Assembly (NCBI GenBank): GCA_051453625.1
Contig: JBOZIK010000001.1
Coordinates: forward strand, 86,106,203 to 86,135,616
Reading direction: 5' to 3'
Source of the DNA: Welwitschia mirabilis
Taxonomy: Eukaryota > Gnetophyta > Gnetopsida > Welwitschiales
DNA: 29,414 nt
The notes under the pieces were generated by a model. That model made no database searches, was not told the DNA's origin, and was given only the letters and a program-made list of their open reading frames with translations. A program made the translations under genes and the position numbers. Below are positions 1 through 11,730 of the stretch, piece by piece (position 1 is the stretch's first letter; every line of letters starts with the position of its first letter).

Positions 1-539
1 AGTGATAATTCTTTAGCTCTTTGTGGCCTTCCTTGGTAATTGCACTAAAATGTTGTAATGCAAATTTGTGTAATTCTTAAGTCCTTATCTAATCCCTATC
101 AATCACAAATACTTACATAAAAACACATGCTAGTATAGTGGAGTTAACTTGAATATCATAATTCATCAAAAGTATTAGGCTAGAAGTTAGAAAATTGATT
201 TAGCAAGGTATTTTTGGTCTTTTCCAATTAAGTAAATGAAATAAAAACCATGTAGAAATATAATGCAAGATGAATGCTAATGGGATACTAATGAATTATA
301 TAGGAATGAAATAATTATAAGTACTAGATCTATTCTGTTACTAATCTACTATTACTAAGACCAACCCTTATAATCTAGATCAATTAGGAAATAACTGTTA
401 CTTAGTTTTAACTAATGTAAGCTATAAGACACATTAAAAGAGAATATAATTGAATGTAGCTATTGCAGATATGGAAATGTAATATGAAATAAATGCATGT
501 CCTAAACTAATTATTTCAACCTATTTTTACATCGGTTTC
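1..539. other. AT-rich DNA, nothing recognised
   Basis: This stretch holds no long open frame, no structural RNA signature and no clear similarity to the other repeats in the window. It may be the distal part of the possible LTR fragment that follows, but I cannot show that from the sequence. Confidence 0.5.
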
Positions 540-960
540 CCTCATGATCTATATTAACTATAAAGCTAACATTGAATTATAATCAACATAAATCATAATG
601 GAAATACACCTAATACAAATAAATCACCCTTTTATTAATCAAGATTAAACATCCAATTAAAAAGTAGTAGCAGTTCAATGGATGATACATAGCCAACACT
701 AATGAACACTCCTCTCTATAACTAGGATGGACCTCTTTCCCTTTGATCTCTCATTGTAAGATCCTATTTACCATAAATTATCAAATGGAAGTGAAGGTAA
801 GGGGTATTTATAGCTCTACATGGAAGATTCTGCAAATGAATCCCTACCAACCTGAAAGGGTACATAACCCTATTACAAAGATAATAAATTATATTCATTC
901 ATTACATAAAATAAATATCATCCTAATTATCATCTAGACAACTATGGAAATGACATCATA
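540..960 (-). repeat. possible minus-strand LTR fragment with TATA box
   Basis: Read on the minus strand, 801-813 gives CTATAAATACCCC, a good plant TATA box. It is followed by a C/T-rich leader-like stretch covering about 690-790. LTRs A and B have the same arrangement (TATA, then a leader running to lower coordinates), but I see no convincing base-level match to them, so this would be another family. The open frame at 743-937 has biased composition, matches nothing I know and is probably chance. Confidence 0.25.
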
Positions 961-2029
961 TTATTAAGGATGACTCTTTCGCTTCTAAATCTAGTCTGTG
1001 TTAGCATTTAAATGCACTATTTCTTGATTAATGTCATCCAAATTATCACATAAACAATATCCTCATGAGCTCTCTAGCTAAGAAAAATTATCCTCGTAGA
1101 TCATTAGATTCCTCCTCAGAATGCTAAGTATTAGAACCTGTCTAAAATTCCTCTTAATGCATTAAGAATTGCATTTTTTTAATCATCCCATTGACTCTTC
1201 ATAATCATTATAGCTCCACCTAAACCTGTCTAAATGTATTATAAAATTACTTAGAATACCCCATAAAATATATGCAATCTGACATCGCAATGGCTAGTAA
1301 TAAATTTGTTTTAATTCCTATAAAGAAAAGAGTAATACTTTGAGAGAAGTATCTCATTTAGTTATAATATTAGTAGTTATTCAAAACCATTATTTTATAA
1401 ATTAAGAATATTTATAAGTATGAAGAAAAGCTACTTTATGTGCTTAGATGTACTTAGGTTGGGGAATCATCTAAATTAATAAGATCCTTTTTGTAAAATT
1501 TTACTTTTAATTTGTTAAAAATTTATATGATCAAATTCATTTACCCCTCCCCTATAGTTTAATGTTTATTAGAGAGTTGTACAATAGAGGATGCATTAAT
1601 AAGTAACATCAATGATAAGAAAAACATTAAATAATAATCCTTCTTTTAATTACATTCATTGTTGCTTGAGCAACCACATAATAAGAAATCCCTTAGTAAC
1701 AGTAATGAAGAGGAAAACATTAGTAAATAAATCATACATGATCCATTTTGTCTTTTTCTTAATGACTTTATGAGCTTTACATACTAAGCAAGAACTAAGC
1801 TTTAATTAAGGAGATAAATCTTCTTTAGCATTAAAATAATTTTTTGATAATATTCTTAATAAACGTTAACCTTTTCTAATGATCTTCAAGTCACTTTTAT
1901 CTTTATCTCAAAATGATGTCTTATATTAGGAGTTCAATAAACATGAATAAGGATGAACTATTTTTGACTTTGAATGCATAAATTTTACTACTTGTGTTAA
2001 TTTTTCCCTAATTTTATGGATTAATGCAT
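961..2029. other. AT-rich DNA, nothing recognised
   Basis: No open frame of note, no tandem repeat and no recognised transposon motif on either strand. The composition is like the surrounding repeat DNA. Any element remnants here are too decayed to read. Confidence 0.5.
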
Positions 2030-2439
2030 AAAAATAAATATGGATTCTCTTCCAACTTGAAATGCTTCATAAAACTATGATCCATTGTCCAACCTTTGTT
2101 TCCATACTTTTGAGCTACTTTCCTTGCACCACCTTGGAAAATTCCTTACAAAAGTTTTAGTTTCATTTCATCTTTTAAATTAGATTTTTTTCATTTAAAT
2201 TGTATTTTTCTTTTAGATTAGATCTAAACTAAAAGATTAAAAACATTGAAAACACTTTTTCTTGATAGCCTTTCTTTCTTAAACCATTCAAGCACTATTA
2301 CTTGCATAGTCATTGGCTTAAATCTTTTCATTTTAAAAACCCCAAATACCATCCATGGCATAGCATAAATCCTCGTCACTTTAAAGCCCCTTATACATCC
2401 CTTCCGCTCTATCACTACATCATATAACTTATCAACCAT
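2030..2439 (-). pseudogene. unrecognised coding-like stretch, minus strand
   Basis: A 71-codon minus-strand open frame covers 2224-2439 (start MVDKLYDVVIERKGC). In-frame fragments continue to about 2040 once stops are ignored. Local composition is less AT-biased than the flanks, and the residue mix looks protein-like (KVTRIYAMPWMVFGVFKMKR). I do not recognise the family. It lies just past the outer end of LTR copy C, so it could be a fragment of the DNA that element entered, a neighbouring element or a captured gene. No start context or splice site decides this, and a chance open frame is quite possible. Confidence 0.2.
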
Positions 2440-2971
2440 TCTTTCCTTTCATTTATTTATGAATTCTTAAGACTTGATGATCTTGGTTAATGGCCCTTAA
2501 TGAATAAACGATTAATGAGTGATCATCTTATTAGTACAATTTTGGTAGAATTTAACATTAGTTGTATTTTTTAAGAAAACGTTATGCTTGTTTTTTATTT
2601 ACCTTGTTAAGATTTGTTTTACTTAAGGTATCTAATTTGAAAAATATGGTTTAAAAAGGTGCAATTTACCTTCATAATATGTTATTTATTTTTAAACATT
2701 TTATGGAGACAAGATTTTTCATGATTATGATAATGAGTAAATGATCCCTCTTATATGCATTAAGAAAATATTAAAAATGAGAAGAAGGAAAAAAAGAACA
2801 AAAATGATATCTCTTCTTCATAAGCACATTTAATAATGATTAATTAATTATGTTAACTTCATTAGGGCTATGAATGTTGCTAATAATGTAGTTCTAATAA
2901 TATACTTATGACGTGATTAACTACATTAGGGCTATAGATACTCATTAATAAAGTAGCTCTAATGATTCACT

Positions 2972-3014
2972 NNNNNNNNNNNNNNNNNNNNNNNNNNNNN
3001 NNNNNNNNNNNNNN
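2972..3014. other. 43 N gap
   Basis: This is an apparently sized gap inside LTR copy C. Related copy A has about 45 bases at the matching place, between AATTAAGCATCT (ending near 8202) and TTACAAAATTAG (near 8248), so the stated length is believable. The flanks are not duplicated. Confidence 0.9.
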
Positions 3015-4840
3015 AGATGCTTAATTTGATCTAAATGCTCAAAACCAGAAATATATTTGATTGGAAAAAAAGGTTAAACTTTAAAACTAAAGGTAGAATT
3101 TGGAGAAAATTTTTTGTTACTTTCTTTAGCTTGTGTACTTGACAATTTGCTTACTAATTTTTGAATTTTTATAGGTTAATTACAAGATATCTTATTTGTT
3201 TCACATTATGATCCATTCAATAAAAATGAAAATTTTTAATAAATTGGTTATTATTCTAATCATTTTTATCTTTTGCATTTATAGTTGTTTTGATTACTTT
3301 TCATTTTCATTACTATGCATTACAAACAAGAGCTCTAGTTGTAATGATTTTTCATATTGTAGTGCAAATTTACATCTAATCCTTACCTTGTTCATTCATC
3401 CACCATTAAATTCAGCATGTAAAATCAAATCCTATCATTTTAGCTAAAAAATAATATCATAAAATTTCACTTGTTGAATTCCAAAATAGCCAACACCATC
3501 ACTGATTCTCATTAATACCATGATTAAATTTTTAATTTTCACCTTTAAATCCTTCTGTAACATCATCATTTCATTTATGATTTTTTTATATTTTTATTCC
3601 CAAATAAAATTTTTAAAAAATTTATGATAACACGTTATCAATCATCATTATTTACTTTCATTTTCATGTTTAATCCCATTTTTCTTACCTACATAAAAAT
3701 CTATATTTGCAAAGTGGTTGATCACTATTTCTAACAATATCCCTCTTTTTGCATTTTCTTGTACATATTTAAGTTTGTTACATTATAGTATCTTTAAGTA
3801 TGTTTTATTAAAATGTTTTGTATGCTAGTTTAAAGTATTTACATCATAGTATTTTTTAACTTTAAAGTATTCACATGAAAGTGATTTTTCTATCTTATAG
3901 TCTTAAAACCTATGTAATGAAAAATTTTCTTTTCAAAAAATTTAAGTCATTTTCAAAATAACTATATTAAATTTCTCTATATTTTTGTCTTTGAGGACAA
4001 AGTTTAGTTTTTTAAAGGTGATATGGCATCCATTTTTCAAGAATTTTCCTAATTTTAATACCTTATTTCTCAAGATAATTAATCAAAAATTTGTAAAAGC
4101 TTTATAAAATTTCATACATAATTATTTCCTTAGAGGTTTTCTATGTTGATCATTTCTTTATTAACCTTTTTGCTATGAAACTATCAAAATTCTAGTTAGA
4201 AGGTATGTGTACCTACAAAAATTGATATTCAAACCAAGTATATTTGATTAATTTAACTTAGGTAAAGATACTAAAATAGCCCTTTTATTATAAAATTATG
4301 TATTTAATCATTTTATACATGATTTATGAAATTACGAACTTTTCCATAATAATTTTAGGTTAATTACTTCCTTGTAAAAGACATGCTGCAAAATGAAGGA
4401 AATCCATTAGAAAATGTTAATGCCACTGTCCAAGTCATCAATACTACTAGTTTTTTAGAGTATAATTTATCCAAAGCTACATTTTAATATTTTATAAAAA
4501 ATGCATCGCACTCCACTTGTAAACTTTAGTTAACAAACCAATTATAAAAAACCACCAACTTGGATAACACATGGCATAGATGCAAAGTGATACATGATAG
4601 CGATATGTGGCAATGACAATTATGGTGATTTGGAGGACACATGGTAATATCATCTAATGGTAATAGCATTATCATCCAAAAGCCATTTCATCATAATTTT
4701 TCATAAGAAGACAAAGAAATCTCTTTAAATCTACCTAGCAAAATTTGCAACCTCCCCTAATACAACTGCTCAAAAGTGTAATTCCCTTAATTATAACTAT
4801 CACCAACCAATATAAGCCAAAGGTTTCTAACCCTTTCTTC

Positions 4841-4850
4841 ATCTATAAGA
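4841..4850 (+). promoter_or_regulatory. TATA-like box of LTR copy C
   Basis: ATCTATAAGA lies at the same place relative to the conserved CTTAAGCCC leader motif as the TATA boxes of LTRs A and B. It would be the promoter of an LTR reading to the right. The copy is decayed, so activity is unlikely. Confidence 0.4.
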
Positions 4851-4869
4851 TGGTCTTAAGCCCTTATTC

Positions 4870-5812
4870 GAAAGCATTTTGGTTGATGACATAGTAGACA
4901 TTGCTTTCTAAACACCTCCATTGGTAGTGGAGTTGTTCCAAGATAAGTTCGAAGAGTCTATTTTATCTTTATTTTTCTCCTTTAATTAATATATTTTCTG
5001 ATTTAATATAAGAATAAGTTATTCATTCTTAGATTTCTAGTGCACATTAACATTGTACTTTTAATTCTTATATGAGACTATTTATTATCTTAATACAAAA
5101 GTAGTTATTTATTTGTATGTAGTATAATGAACTAAAATAAATTGGGTGAATACCTAGCATCATTTTCTTCATAAGGATAATTGTAGTAAATTTTACATAA
5201 ATTAAACAAGTATTTCTAGTTTTAAAATTACAATTAAAGAAAGAAAAAAAAGGAGATATTCAATGATGTATTAAAACTTTGTATGGAGAGGTAGTAAAAT
5301 AAGCTAGCTCCACAGTCTAACTTAATATATCCTCCAACATTTCTTCACTTCAAAGATATCTTGTAAATTTCTAAAACATACTTCAAATATTAAGTCATGA
5401 TGACTCACGTTAGGATGACATAATCTCATTCATCATATGAGAATTACTAAATTCAATAATTTCTTGGTCCTTCATAGCCCTTAAATAAATATATAAAGTA
5501 AGCATATAAAGAACTTAATATCCATCAAATAAAAGAAACCTAAACTAGTAAACTAAGAAATATAATCAGACAATAATATAACCTGATAATGTAGTTGTTA
5601 CTTCAATATTATAAGTATAAAGTTATTATAACTTAAAATAAAAAAACTAACTACTCATATTAATTAGAAATACACATTACATCAGTGAAAGAGGAAAGCT
5701 AGTAAGGACTCCTTAATCTATTCTTAAAACAAGGCTCCCCACAAAGAATTTGCTTTCAAGGCCATGTTGACTTGATGCTCTAAGAGTTTTGTTATTTAAC
5801 CAAAATAAAGAA
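4870..5812 (+). repeat. left copy of ~940 bp duplication at the 5813 gap
   Basis: This block is repeated at 5913-6853 with a few percent differences. The first copy ends exactly at the N-run and the second begins exactly after it. It holds the end of LTR C and about 690 bp of LTR A. The pattern is that of an unmerged contig overlap, not of a biological tandem duplication. Confidence 0.85.
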
Positions 5813-5912
5813 NNNNNNNNNNNNNNNNNNNNNNNNNNNNNNNNNNNNNNNNNNNNNNNNNNNNNNNNNNNNNNNNNNNNNNNNNNNNNNNNNNNNNNNN
5901 NNNNNNNNNNNN
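5813..5912. other. 100 N gap between unmerged overlapping contigs
   Basis: Exactly 100 Ns, with 4870-5812 on the left repeated at 5913-6853 on the right. Confidence 0.9.
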
Positions 5913-6853
5913 AAAGTATTTTGGTTGATGACATAGTAGACATGGCTTTCTAAACACCTCCCTTGGGTAGTGGAGTTATTCCAAGATTAGTTCAAAGAGT
6001 CTATTTTAGCTTTATTTTTCTCCTTTAATTAATATATTTTCTGATTTAATATAAGATTAAGTTATTCATTCTTAGATTTCTAGTGCATTAACATTGTACT
6101 TTTAATTCTTATATGAGACTATTTGTTATCTTAATACAAAAGTAATTATTTATTTGTATGTAGTATAATGAACTAAAATAAACTGGGTGAATACCTAGTA
6201 TCATTTTCTTCATAAGGATAATTGTAGTAAATTTTACATAAATTAAACAAGTATTTATAGTCTTGTAATTATAATTAAAGAAAGAAAAAAAAATAGAGAT
6301 TCAAATATGTATTAAAAATTTGTATGGAGAGGTAGTAAAATAAGCTAGCTCCATAATCTAGCTTAATATATCATCCAGCATTTCTTCACTTCAAAGATAT
6401 CTTGTGAATTCCTAAAACATACTTCAAATATTAAGTCATGATGGCTCAAGTTAGGATGACATAATCTCATTCATCATATGAGAATTAATAAATTAAAGAA
6501 TTTATTGGTCCTTCATAGCCCTTAAATAAGTATATAAAGTAAGCATATAAAGAACTTAATATCCATCAAATAAAAGAAACCTAAACTAGTAAACTATGAA
6601 ATATACTCAGACAATAATATAACCTAATAATGTATTTGTTGCTTCAATATTATAAGTATAAAGTTATTATAACTTAAAATTAAAAAACTAACTACTCATA
6701 TTAGTTAGAAATACACATTACATCAGTGAAAGATGAAAGCTAGTAAGGACTCCTTAATCTATTCTTAAAATAAGGCTTCTCACAAAGATTGTGCTTTCAA
6801 GGCCATGTTGACTTGATTCTCCAAGGGATTTGTTATTTAACCAAAACAAAGAA
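5913..6853 (+). repeat. right copy of ~940 bp duplication at the 5813 gap
   Basis: It matches 4870-5812, with scattered substitutions and small indels. From about 6853 it continues into the unique remainder of LTR A (TGTTACAAATAAGATC...), as expected if the two contigs overlap. Confidence 0.85.
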
Positions 6854-6876
6854 TGTTACAAATAAGATCTCAAGGT

Positions 6877-6887
6877 CCTTGTATAAG
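6877..6887 (-). promoter_or_regulatory. TATA-like box of LTR A
   Basis: The minus strand reads CTTATACAAGG. This aligns with CCTATAAAAGGG in LTR B at 13342-13353, just ahead of the shared CCTTRAG leader. The A copy has mutated away from a good TATA. Confidence 0.5.
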
Positions 6888-7134
6888 CAAGCATGAGATG
6901 AATAGATTTAAAAACATTCTTCTTATAGTGTTAGATGAGTGGTTACAAAATATATCATGCAGCATTAGGTGGGGTTGTTGTCATTTTGGATTAGGTTTAA
7001 ATCATCATGAGTAGATCAATACTTGACTTCTGAATGTATTTTCTTTATCAAATAATGATGCCATCATGTGTTTTCACTATTATCCTACTCAATACTATCA
7101 CATGTCACTAATGTATATTATCATTGTCAGTACT

Positions 7135-7139
7135 ACATG
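7135..7139 (+). other. paralogous empty site for the element 2 insertion
   Basis: LTR A reads TACTACATGTTATTG here. LTR B reads CTACACATG, then element 2, then ACATGTCTTCC at the matching place. A carries one ACATG and no insertion, so it is an uninterrupted relative of the target. Confidence 0.55.
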
Positions 7140-8708
7140 TTATTGATAACGCTAGTTATCTACTAGGTAAAATCCAATTAAGACCATAATTTCATTTGGC
7201 TAATTTTTACATGACAAGTCTTGAACATGAGATTTAAGGTATTTTACTTTAAATGATTGGTGGTATCAGTGATCTGGATGGTGATGCTAGTGTTTTAGGC
7301 TCGATGATCAGTATATTTTAGAATATGCTCAAAACGATATATATGTCCTAGAAATGTTATGATAAGATGATACATTCATAGATAATATTAAATACTAGTA
7401 GATAAGATAATTTCATAATAAATTTATTATATTTATATCTTTTATTAAGCTAAATCAATTAGATAACTTGATTAGAATGTCAATTTTTACATGTTAACAC
7501 ATCCATAAATTAGACGTTTTCTAGAATCATAGTAAAAGTTGATAACAAAATAATTAACATGTAAAAATTTCCTAATGAAAAATACTCAAGTGTGGAAAAT
7601 GAAAATTTATGACTAATTTTTAAAAATAGGACATCAAAATTTTAAAAATTCTATTTAAAAAAAATATCATACCTCCAACCAAAACTGAAATTTTTCCTCA
7701 AAATTTTATGATAAAAAGTATTAAAGTCATTTTAAAAATATATTCTTAGAAAAGCAATGTAATTAAGCTATGAAAAACTAAACTATCTAATGGGAGATAA
7801 CTTTTTTTTAATTTATTTTTGAAAATTCAAAGCAAAAAGTCAATTAATTAAAATGGTTTATGTCTTATTAAGTTATTTCTCATAAAATTGAGGTTTAGTG
7901 AAATAGGTATTAGAGATGAAAATATGGTAAGGAACCAATTGATGAATAAATGAGACAAACTTACTAATTCGATGATGTTTATTATAGTATTATTGTTTTT
8001 AAAGGATCTTAATATCAAATAAACATAGTATTGACTAAATAAATTATATGAATTTAATACATCATAGCAAATCTTAAATATAAAATTTAAACACAAAAAA
8101 ACTCAAAATGCCTCTAATTCCCACATGTTTCTTTCTATTATTTTTCTTTCCTATCAAGATATACATTCTTTGTTTTAAGAATTTGAATCAAATTAAGCAT
8201 CTAATATTATAACATTTTCTTCAAATAGAGTTAATCATTTTATTTTGTTACAAAATTAGTGCTACATTACTAATAAACATCTATAGCCCTAATACCATTA
8301 TTTATGTCATAACGAGACTATTAGAGCTACATTACCAGCATGCATCCATAGCCCTGATGTAATTACTGAAACCCAATTAAGTGATTAATGAGATGTGCAT
8401 TTGGAGAAGAAATATTATTTTACTTTTTATTCTTCTTCTCATATTCATTTTCTATACACATAAAAGGGGTTATTATCTCATTACCTAATTAAGAAAAATC
8501 TTGTTCTTATTAAAAGATTTAAACATAAGGAACATAATATAAAAGTAGATTTCATCTTTCTCATTCAAGTTTTACTAAAATCAAAGATCTTAAGTGCATA
8601 TAACTTTAACAATTAAAATCAAAATGAGCATAACTTTTCCTTAAAATTCTATCGCTATACTTAATCATAACCATTACTTTAAATGATACTAAGATTGCTT
8701 ACTATTGA

Positions 8709-9152
8709 NNNNNNNNNNNNNNNNNNNNNNNNNNNNNNNNNNNNNNNNNNNNNNNNNNNNNNNNNNNNNNNNNNNNNNNNNNNNNNNNNNNNNNNNNNNN
8801 NNNNNNNNNNNNNNNNNNNNNNNNNNNNNNNNNNNNNNNNNNNNNNNNNNNNNNNNNNNNNNNNNNNNNNNNNNNNNNNNNNNNNNNNNNNNNNNNNNNN
8901 NNNNNNNNNNNNNNNNNNNNNNNNNNNNNNNNNNNNNNNNNNNNNNNNNNNNNNNNNNNNNNNNNNNNNNNNNNNNNNNNNNNNNNNNNNNNNNNNNNNN
9001 NNNNNNNNNNNNNNNNNNNNNNNNNNNNNNNNNNNNNNNNNNNNNNNNNNNNNNNNNNNNNNNNNNNNNNNNNNNNNNNNNNNNNNNNNNNNNNNNNNNN
9101 NNNNNNNNNNNNNNNNNNNNNNNNNNNNNNNNNNNNNNNNNNNNNNNNNNNN
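8709..9152. other. 444 N gap
   Basis: A gap with no flanking duplication. It hides the outer (U3) end of LTR A and the junction with the element 1 internal region. Confidence 0.9.
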
Positions 9153-9495
9153 TGGGTCTATAACTCTTATGAATTCATAATTGAAAGGCTAGGGTGAATG
9201 ATTTGTAATTTTTATGAGGTTATTAAAATGGATGATTGAATACGTAATAATGCTTTTGGATTTCTATGAGAAAAAAATCCTTAGAAAACACTTGTTCTTT
9301 TGTGAAATGTCTTAACATATTCATGTTTTAGCTATTAGAATCCTACCAAAAAGCATTAAAATTATTGGATTTAGAGTGGGAAAAAATGAGATTCAAGTAA
9401 TGGCATAGGATGGAGAACATTTTTAAGGTAAGACTTTGCACACAAGTTTAAAAATTCAGATAAATCATGAGAGATGTAAATAATAGAGTTTAAAC
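9153..9495 (-). other. post-RT remnant or 3' untranslated part of element 1
   Basis: This follows the last recognisable RT residues on the minus strand and precedes the gap in front of LTR A. No pol motif is readable. It may be the downstream side of a large pol deletion. Confidence 0.35.
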
Positions 9496-9543
9496 ATTCA
9501 AAGTCTGATACGATCCCTGTTATAGCTTTGTTATGTGTTTTTA
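9496..9543 (-). pseudogene. element 1 reverse transcriptase, N-terminal fragment
   Basis: The minus strand gives KTHNKAITGIVSDFEC. In Athila-type polyproteins a stretch like this (a 'K.A..W.I.DI.G' pattern) sits just before the RT palm, and here it has the correct position relative to the upstream linker and protease. No palm motif follows, so RT seems to be lost beyond this point through deletion. The match is short and degenerate. Confidence 0.4.
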
Positions 9544-9605
9544 AAAGATGATGTAAAATATCTTTCTAAAAGATAAACTTAATTAAATCAAACAAAAAAT
9601 ATGTT

Positions 9606-9890
9606 CTACAAATTTATGAGAAATTTAAAAGCATAAAATAAGTTATTTATATGATCAATGTTTAATTTAAAATCGAAGAGGAAAACATTTAGCTTATGAG
9701 AAGAACATTTAGAGTCATAAATCTTATTAACAAAATTAACTTCCTTAGGATTCCCTGGTAATTTCATTATGTTGAAAATATTCAAGTTCATAGTCATATT
9801 ATGAAATGAGCTTTTCATTTAATCATTCCTATAATTAGTAAGAGAATTAGATGTCATAAGTAAAGGTCTTTCTAAAATAATTGTTACTAA
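9606..9890 (-). pseudogene. element 1 protease-RT linker remnant
   Basis: A 70-codon open frame (9606-9818) begins MKSSFHNMTMNLNIFN. Just upstream, in the same direction, is LERPLLMTSNSLTNYRND. The pattern 'LGRPFL.T..A.I......MK..F.NMT...N.FN' is typical of Athila-type gypsy polyproteins after the protease active site, so both pieces are the back of the protease and the linker into RT. One stop codon separates them. This part of element 1 is the best preserved. The assignment rests on remembered family patterns, not on a search. Confidence 0.6.
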
Positions 9891-10019
9891 ATTGTATTTC
9901 ATTACTTTCATTTCTAAAACAATAAATTCTACCAAGAAATAGCAGTTTTCTACTTAACTTATCACATCTTAAACTATTTATAATGGTGACTTCATAGAGT
10001 TATTAGCTAATTACAATTA

Positions 10020-10136
10020 AACTTTAGTATTTTTAAGATCATTTAAGCCAAGCTTCTTATACACATAATGGGGTAGAATATTAACATTTTCTCTAAGGTT
10101 TAATAAGGCTTAGTTAATATTTTATCTCCAATTGTA
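10020..10136 (-). pseudogene. element 1 retroviral-type aspartic protease remnant
   Basis: The minus strand reads ITIGDKIL, then after a frame change ALLNLRENVNILPHYVYKKL and GLNDLKNTK. This is the plant gypsy protease pattern 'ALxDLGAxxNLxPYxxYxxLGL'. The catalytic Asp-Leu-Gly-Ala has become NLRE, so the aspartate and glycine are gone and the enzyme cannot work. A frameshift separates the N-terminal beta strand from the active-site segment. It lies between gag on the right and the RT linker on the left, as expected for a minus-strand element. Confidence 0.65.
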
Positions 10137-11299
10137 ATGGCTATCATTAAATAATCAGAATATTTATACTTAGGTAGAAATTAGTTTTGTATAATTAGAC
10201 CTATCTATTAGGATAAGGAGGATTTACTTTTTATATTCATGTATCGCTTCGCTGTACACATGTATTTAAAGAATTTTGCATATGAAGGCACATGTTTAAT
10301 TGCTTTTAAAAGAGATATGTTGATTTTAACTCTCTTAAAAATTTCTAATGCCTTTAGTTATTATTTTTCTATGTTCTTCTTTCTAGATCATTTTAGAAAC
10401 TCTTAGTAGGTAGGAAAAGCTTTTTCTAAGTCCTTTACTATTTCCTTATTTAAAGTTTGGGGAAAGGATAAAGGTTCTCTATAAGAAGTTATGGGAAATT
10501 TTATGTCCTTCATGTTTTTCTTTTTTCATGAATATCTTGACCTAAACTTATTTATCCATTTTTTTTTACTATTTTAGAGGTGAATGGCTTTATTTTATTC
10601 AATTTTTTGTGTCCCCCCTCCTATAAATCTAACTCATCTAGGATTTGATTATAAGCTCATGGGGAGTTTCCTATATTATTTAATTAAAAAAAAAAGAACT
10701 TATTGAAGCATTTGGATGTTAATTTAACCAGTTTATTTAATATTATATAGAGTGAAGAAAAGTTACTTAAGAATTATTTCATGATCCTAGTTAATGTGGG
10801 CTTGATCATGGTTAATCTGAGCTTAGGTATCCATGAAGTTTTCAAACATTCCTTTAAGGAGGTGGATGATGAAATATTTTGGTAGTTTAATAGAAAGTAA
10901 TGGAAAGATGATGAAAAAAATGGATTTCTTAATTGCTTATTATGATTTTAACTAAATGAGTTAACTTGCTTCAAAGAAAAGTTATAATAACTTCTCCACA
11001 CAGAGTTGTAGTATTGGAATAGGTGTTATTTTTTTTAGTTTTATCATTGATATCATACTACATTAACTTATTTATTTACTATGCTTTGAAATAAAAAAAT
11101 AGATAGAAACTTAGCTGTCTCATGGATATCTTTGTAGTAAATTAAATATTTAGATTTCATGGCCAAAGTTAAAGGTGAGGTTAATAATGATTCTATTCTT
11201 CTTGCTATCTTGTTAATCCTATTATCAACTTTAAAATTTGTATGTATCTTAAACACACTTATGGATCGAATAAGATCATAAGATCTAAATGGTTAAATT

Positions 11300-11730
11300 A
11301 ACATCTTTCAATTTTTAGAGCTCTTAGCTATGGTTTCAGGGTATTCTTAAACTTTATCTCATGGCATATTAAAGAAACTACACCTACTTATCATCTCCAT
11401 TAGTTTCTTATTATATGAATATGATCCATCATAAGATAAGATAATTTTCCTTCTTGACTCAAATTCATGATATGGATACTTTTGTACTAAATCCTTAAAT
11501 CTTTATAAGGCTTAGGAAAATGTCTCATGGTTTTTTTATTGATAATTTATTATTTATCTTCATAAGGCATTCATCTTATAGTTTGAAAAAGATTTAACAT
11601 GAAAGCCTTATTTAAATTGGATTAAGATCTAATGGATAAGGGTTTAAGAATATATAGACATTATTTAGCATTTAATTTTAAGGAGAAAGAAAAAGTTATG
11701 AGCCTAAGAGTGTCAAAAGATTTGGATGTT
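11300..11730 (-). pseudogene. element 1 gag capsid core remnant
   Basis: Three pieces appear in order on the minus strand. The first is TLRLITFSFSLKLNAK (11660-11715), followed by KPLSIRS and NLNKAFMLNLF (about 11580-11650). The second is RFKDLVQKYPYHEFE (11458-11502), followed by degenerate sequence. They match the capsid pattern of plant gypsy gag (PF03732-type): 'LRLFPFSL...AK.WL.SL...SI.(S/T)W..L...FL..FFP', then 'E.W.RF..L...CPHH'. At least one frameshift and several stops lie between them. Capsid would package element RNA, but this copy is non-functional. Sequence upstream to 12631 should hold the gag N-terminus and leader, which I cannot read. Confidence 0.6.

Larger units (their letters stand above)
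2450..5040 (+). repeat. LTR copy C of element-1 family, plus orientation, probably truncated
   Basis: This is an inverted relative of LTRs A and B. The reverse complement of 2740-2971 matches about 8260-8490 and 28190-28400 (shared block around CTATAGCCCTAATGTAGTTAA). On the plus strand, 3990-4070 matches the reverse complement of about 7620-7710, and 4140-4260 matches that of about 7440-7560. Positions 4840-5020 match the minus-strand leader of A and B (TATA, then CTTAAGCCC, then GTAGACAT). Past the TATA only about 200 bp is readable, against about 700 bp in A, so the copy seems cut short where it meets LTR A. Divergence is high and the ends are approximate. Confidence 0.6.
5128..8708 (-). 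repeat. LTR A: 3' LTR of element 1
   Basis: Base-level similarity to LTR B (12632-14153 plus 27126-28642) runs along the whole length in the same orientation. Both start at a TGAACT/TGAATT block (5128, 12632). Both have the minus-strand TATA and leader, a block near TTTTTACATGTTA (7476 in A), the CTATAGCCCTAAT block, and both run into an N gap. After subtracting the unmerged overlap and its gap, A is about 2.54 kb and B about 2.57 kb. The minus-strand gag and protease remnants between A and B fit an LTR pair. The outer end of the LTR is lost in the gap after 8708, so the exact terminus is unknown. Confidence 0.7.

Noticed and set aside
3196-3447. 83-codon plus-strand open frame starting MFHIMIHS
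   Set aside because: It lies within LTR copy C, its composition (Ile, Phe, Ser, Leu) follows from AT-rich DNA, and related LTRs do not keep it open.
4870-6853. Biological tandem duplication or LTR pair
   Set aside because: The copy boundaries coincide exactly with the edges of a 100 N gap, as at eight other gaps, and no internal domain lies between them.
7848-8096. 82-codon minus-strand open frame
   Set aside because: It lies inside LTR A, the matching part of LTR B (about 27770-28030) has no such frame, and the residues reflect base composition.
8683-9180. Open frames of 150-270 codons across N-runs (also at 5713, 24203, 28597 and 28613)
   Set aside because: Nearly all of their codons are Ns. 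The few real residues at the ends carry no signal, except where the gap lies inside the integrase.
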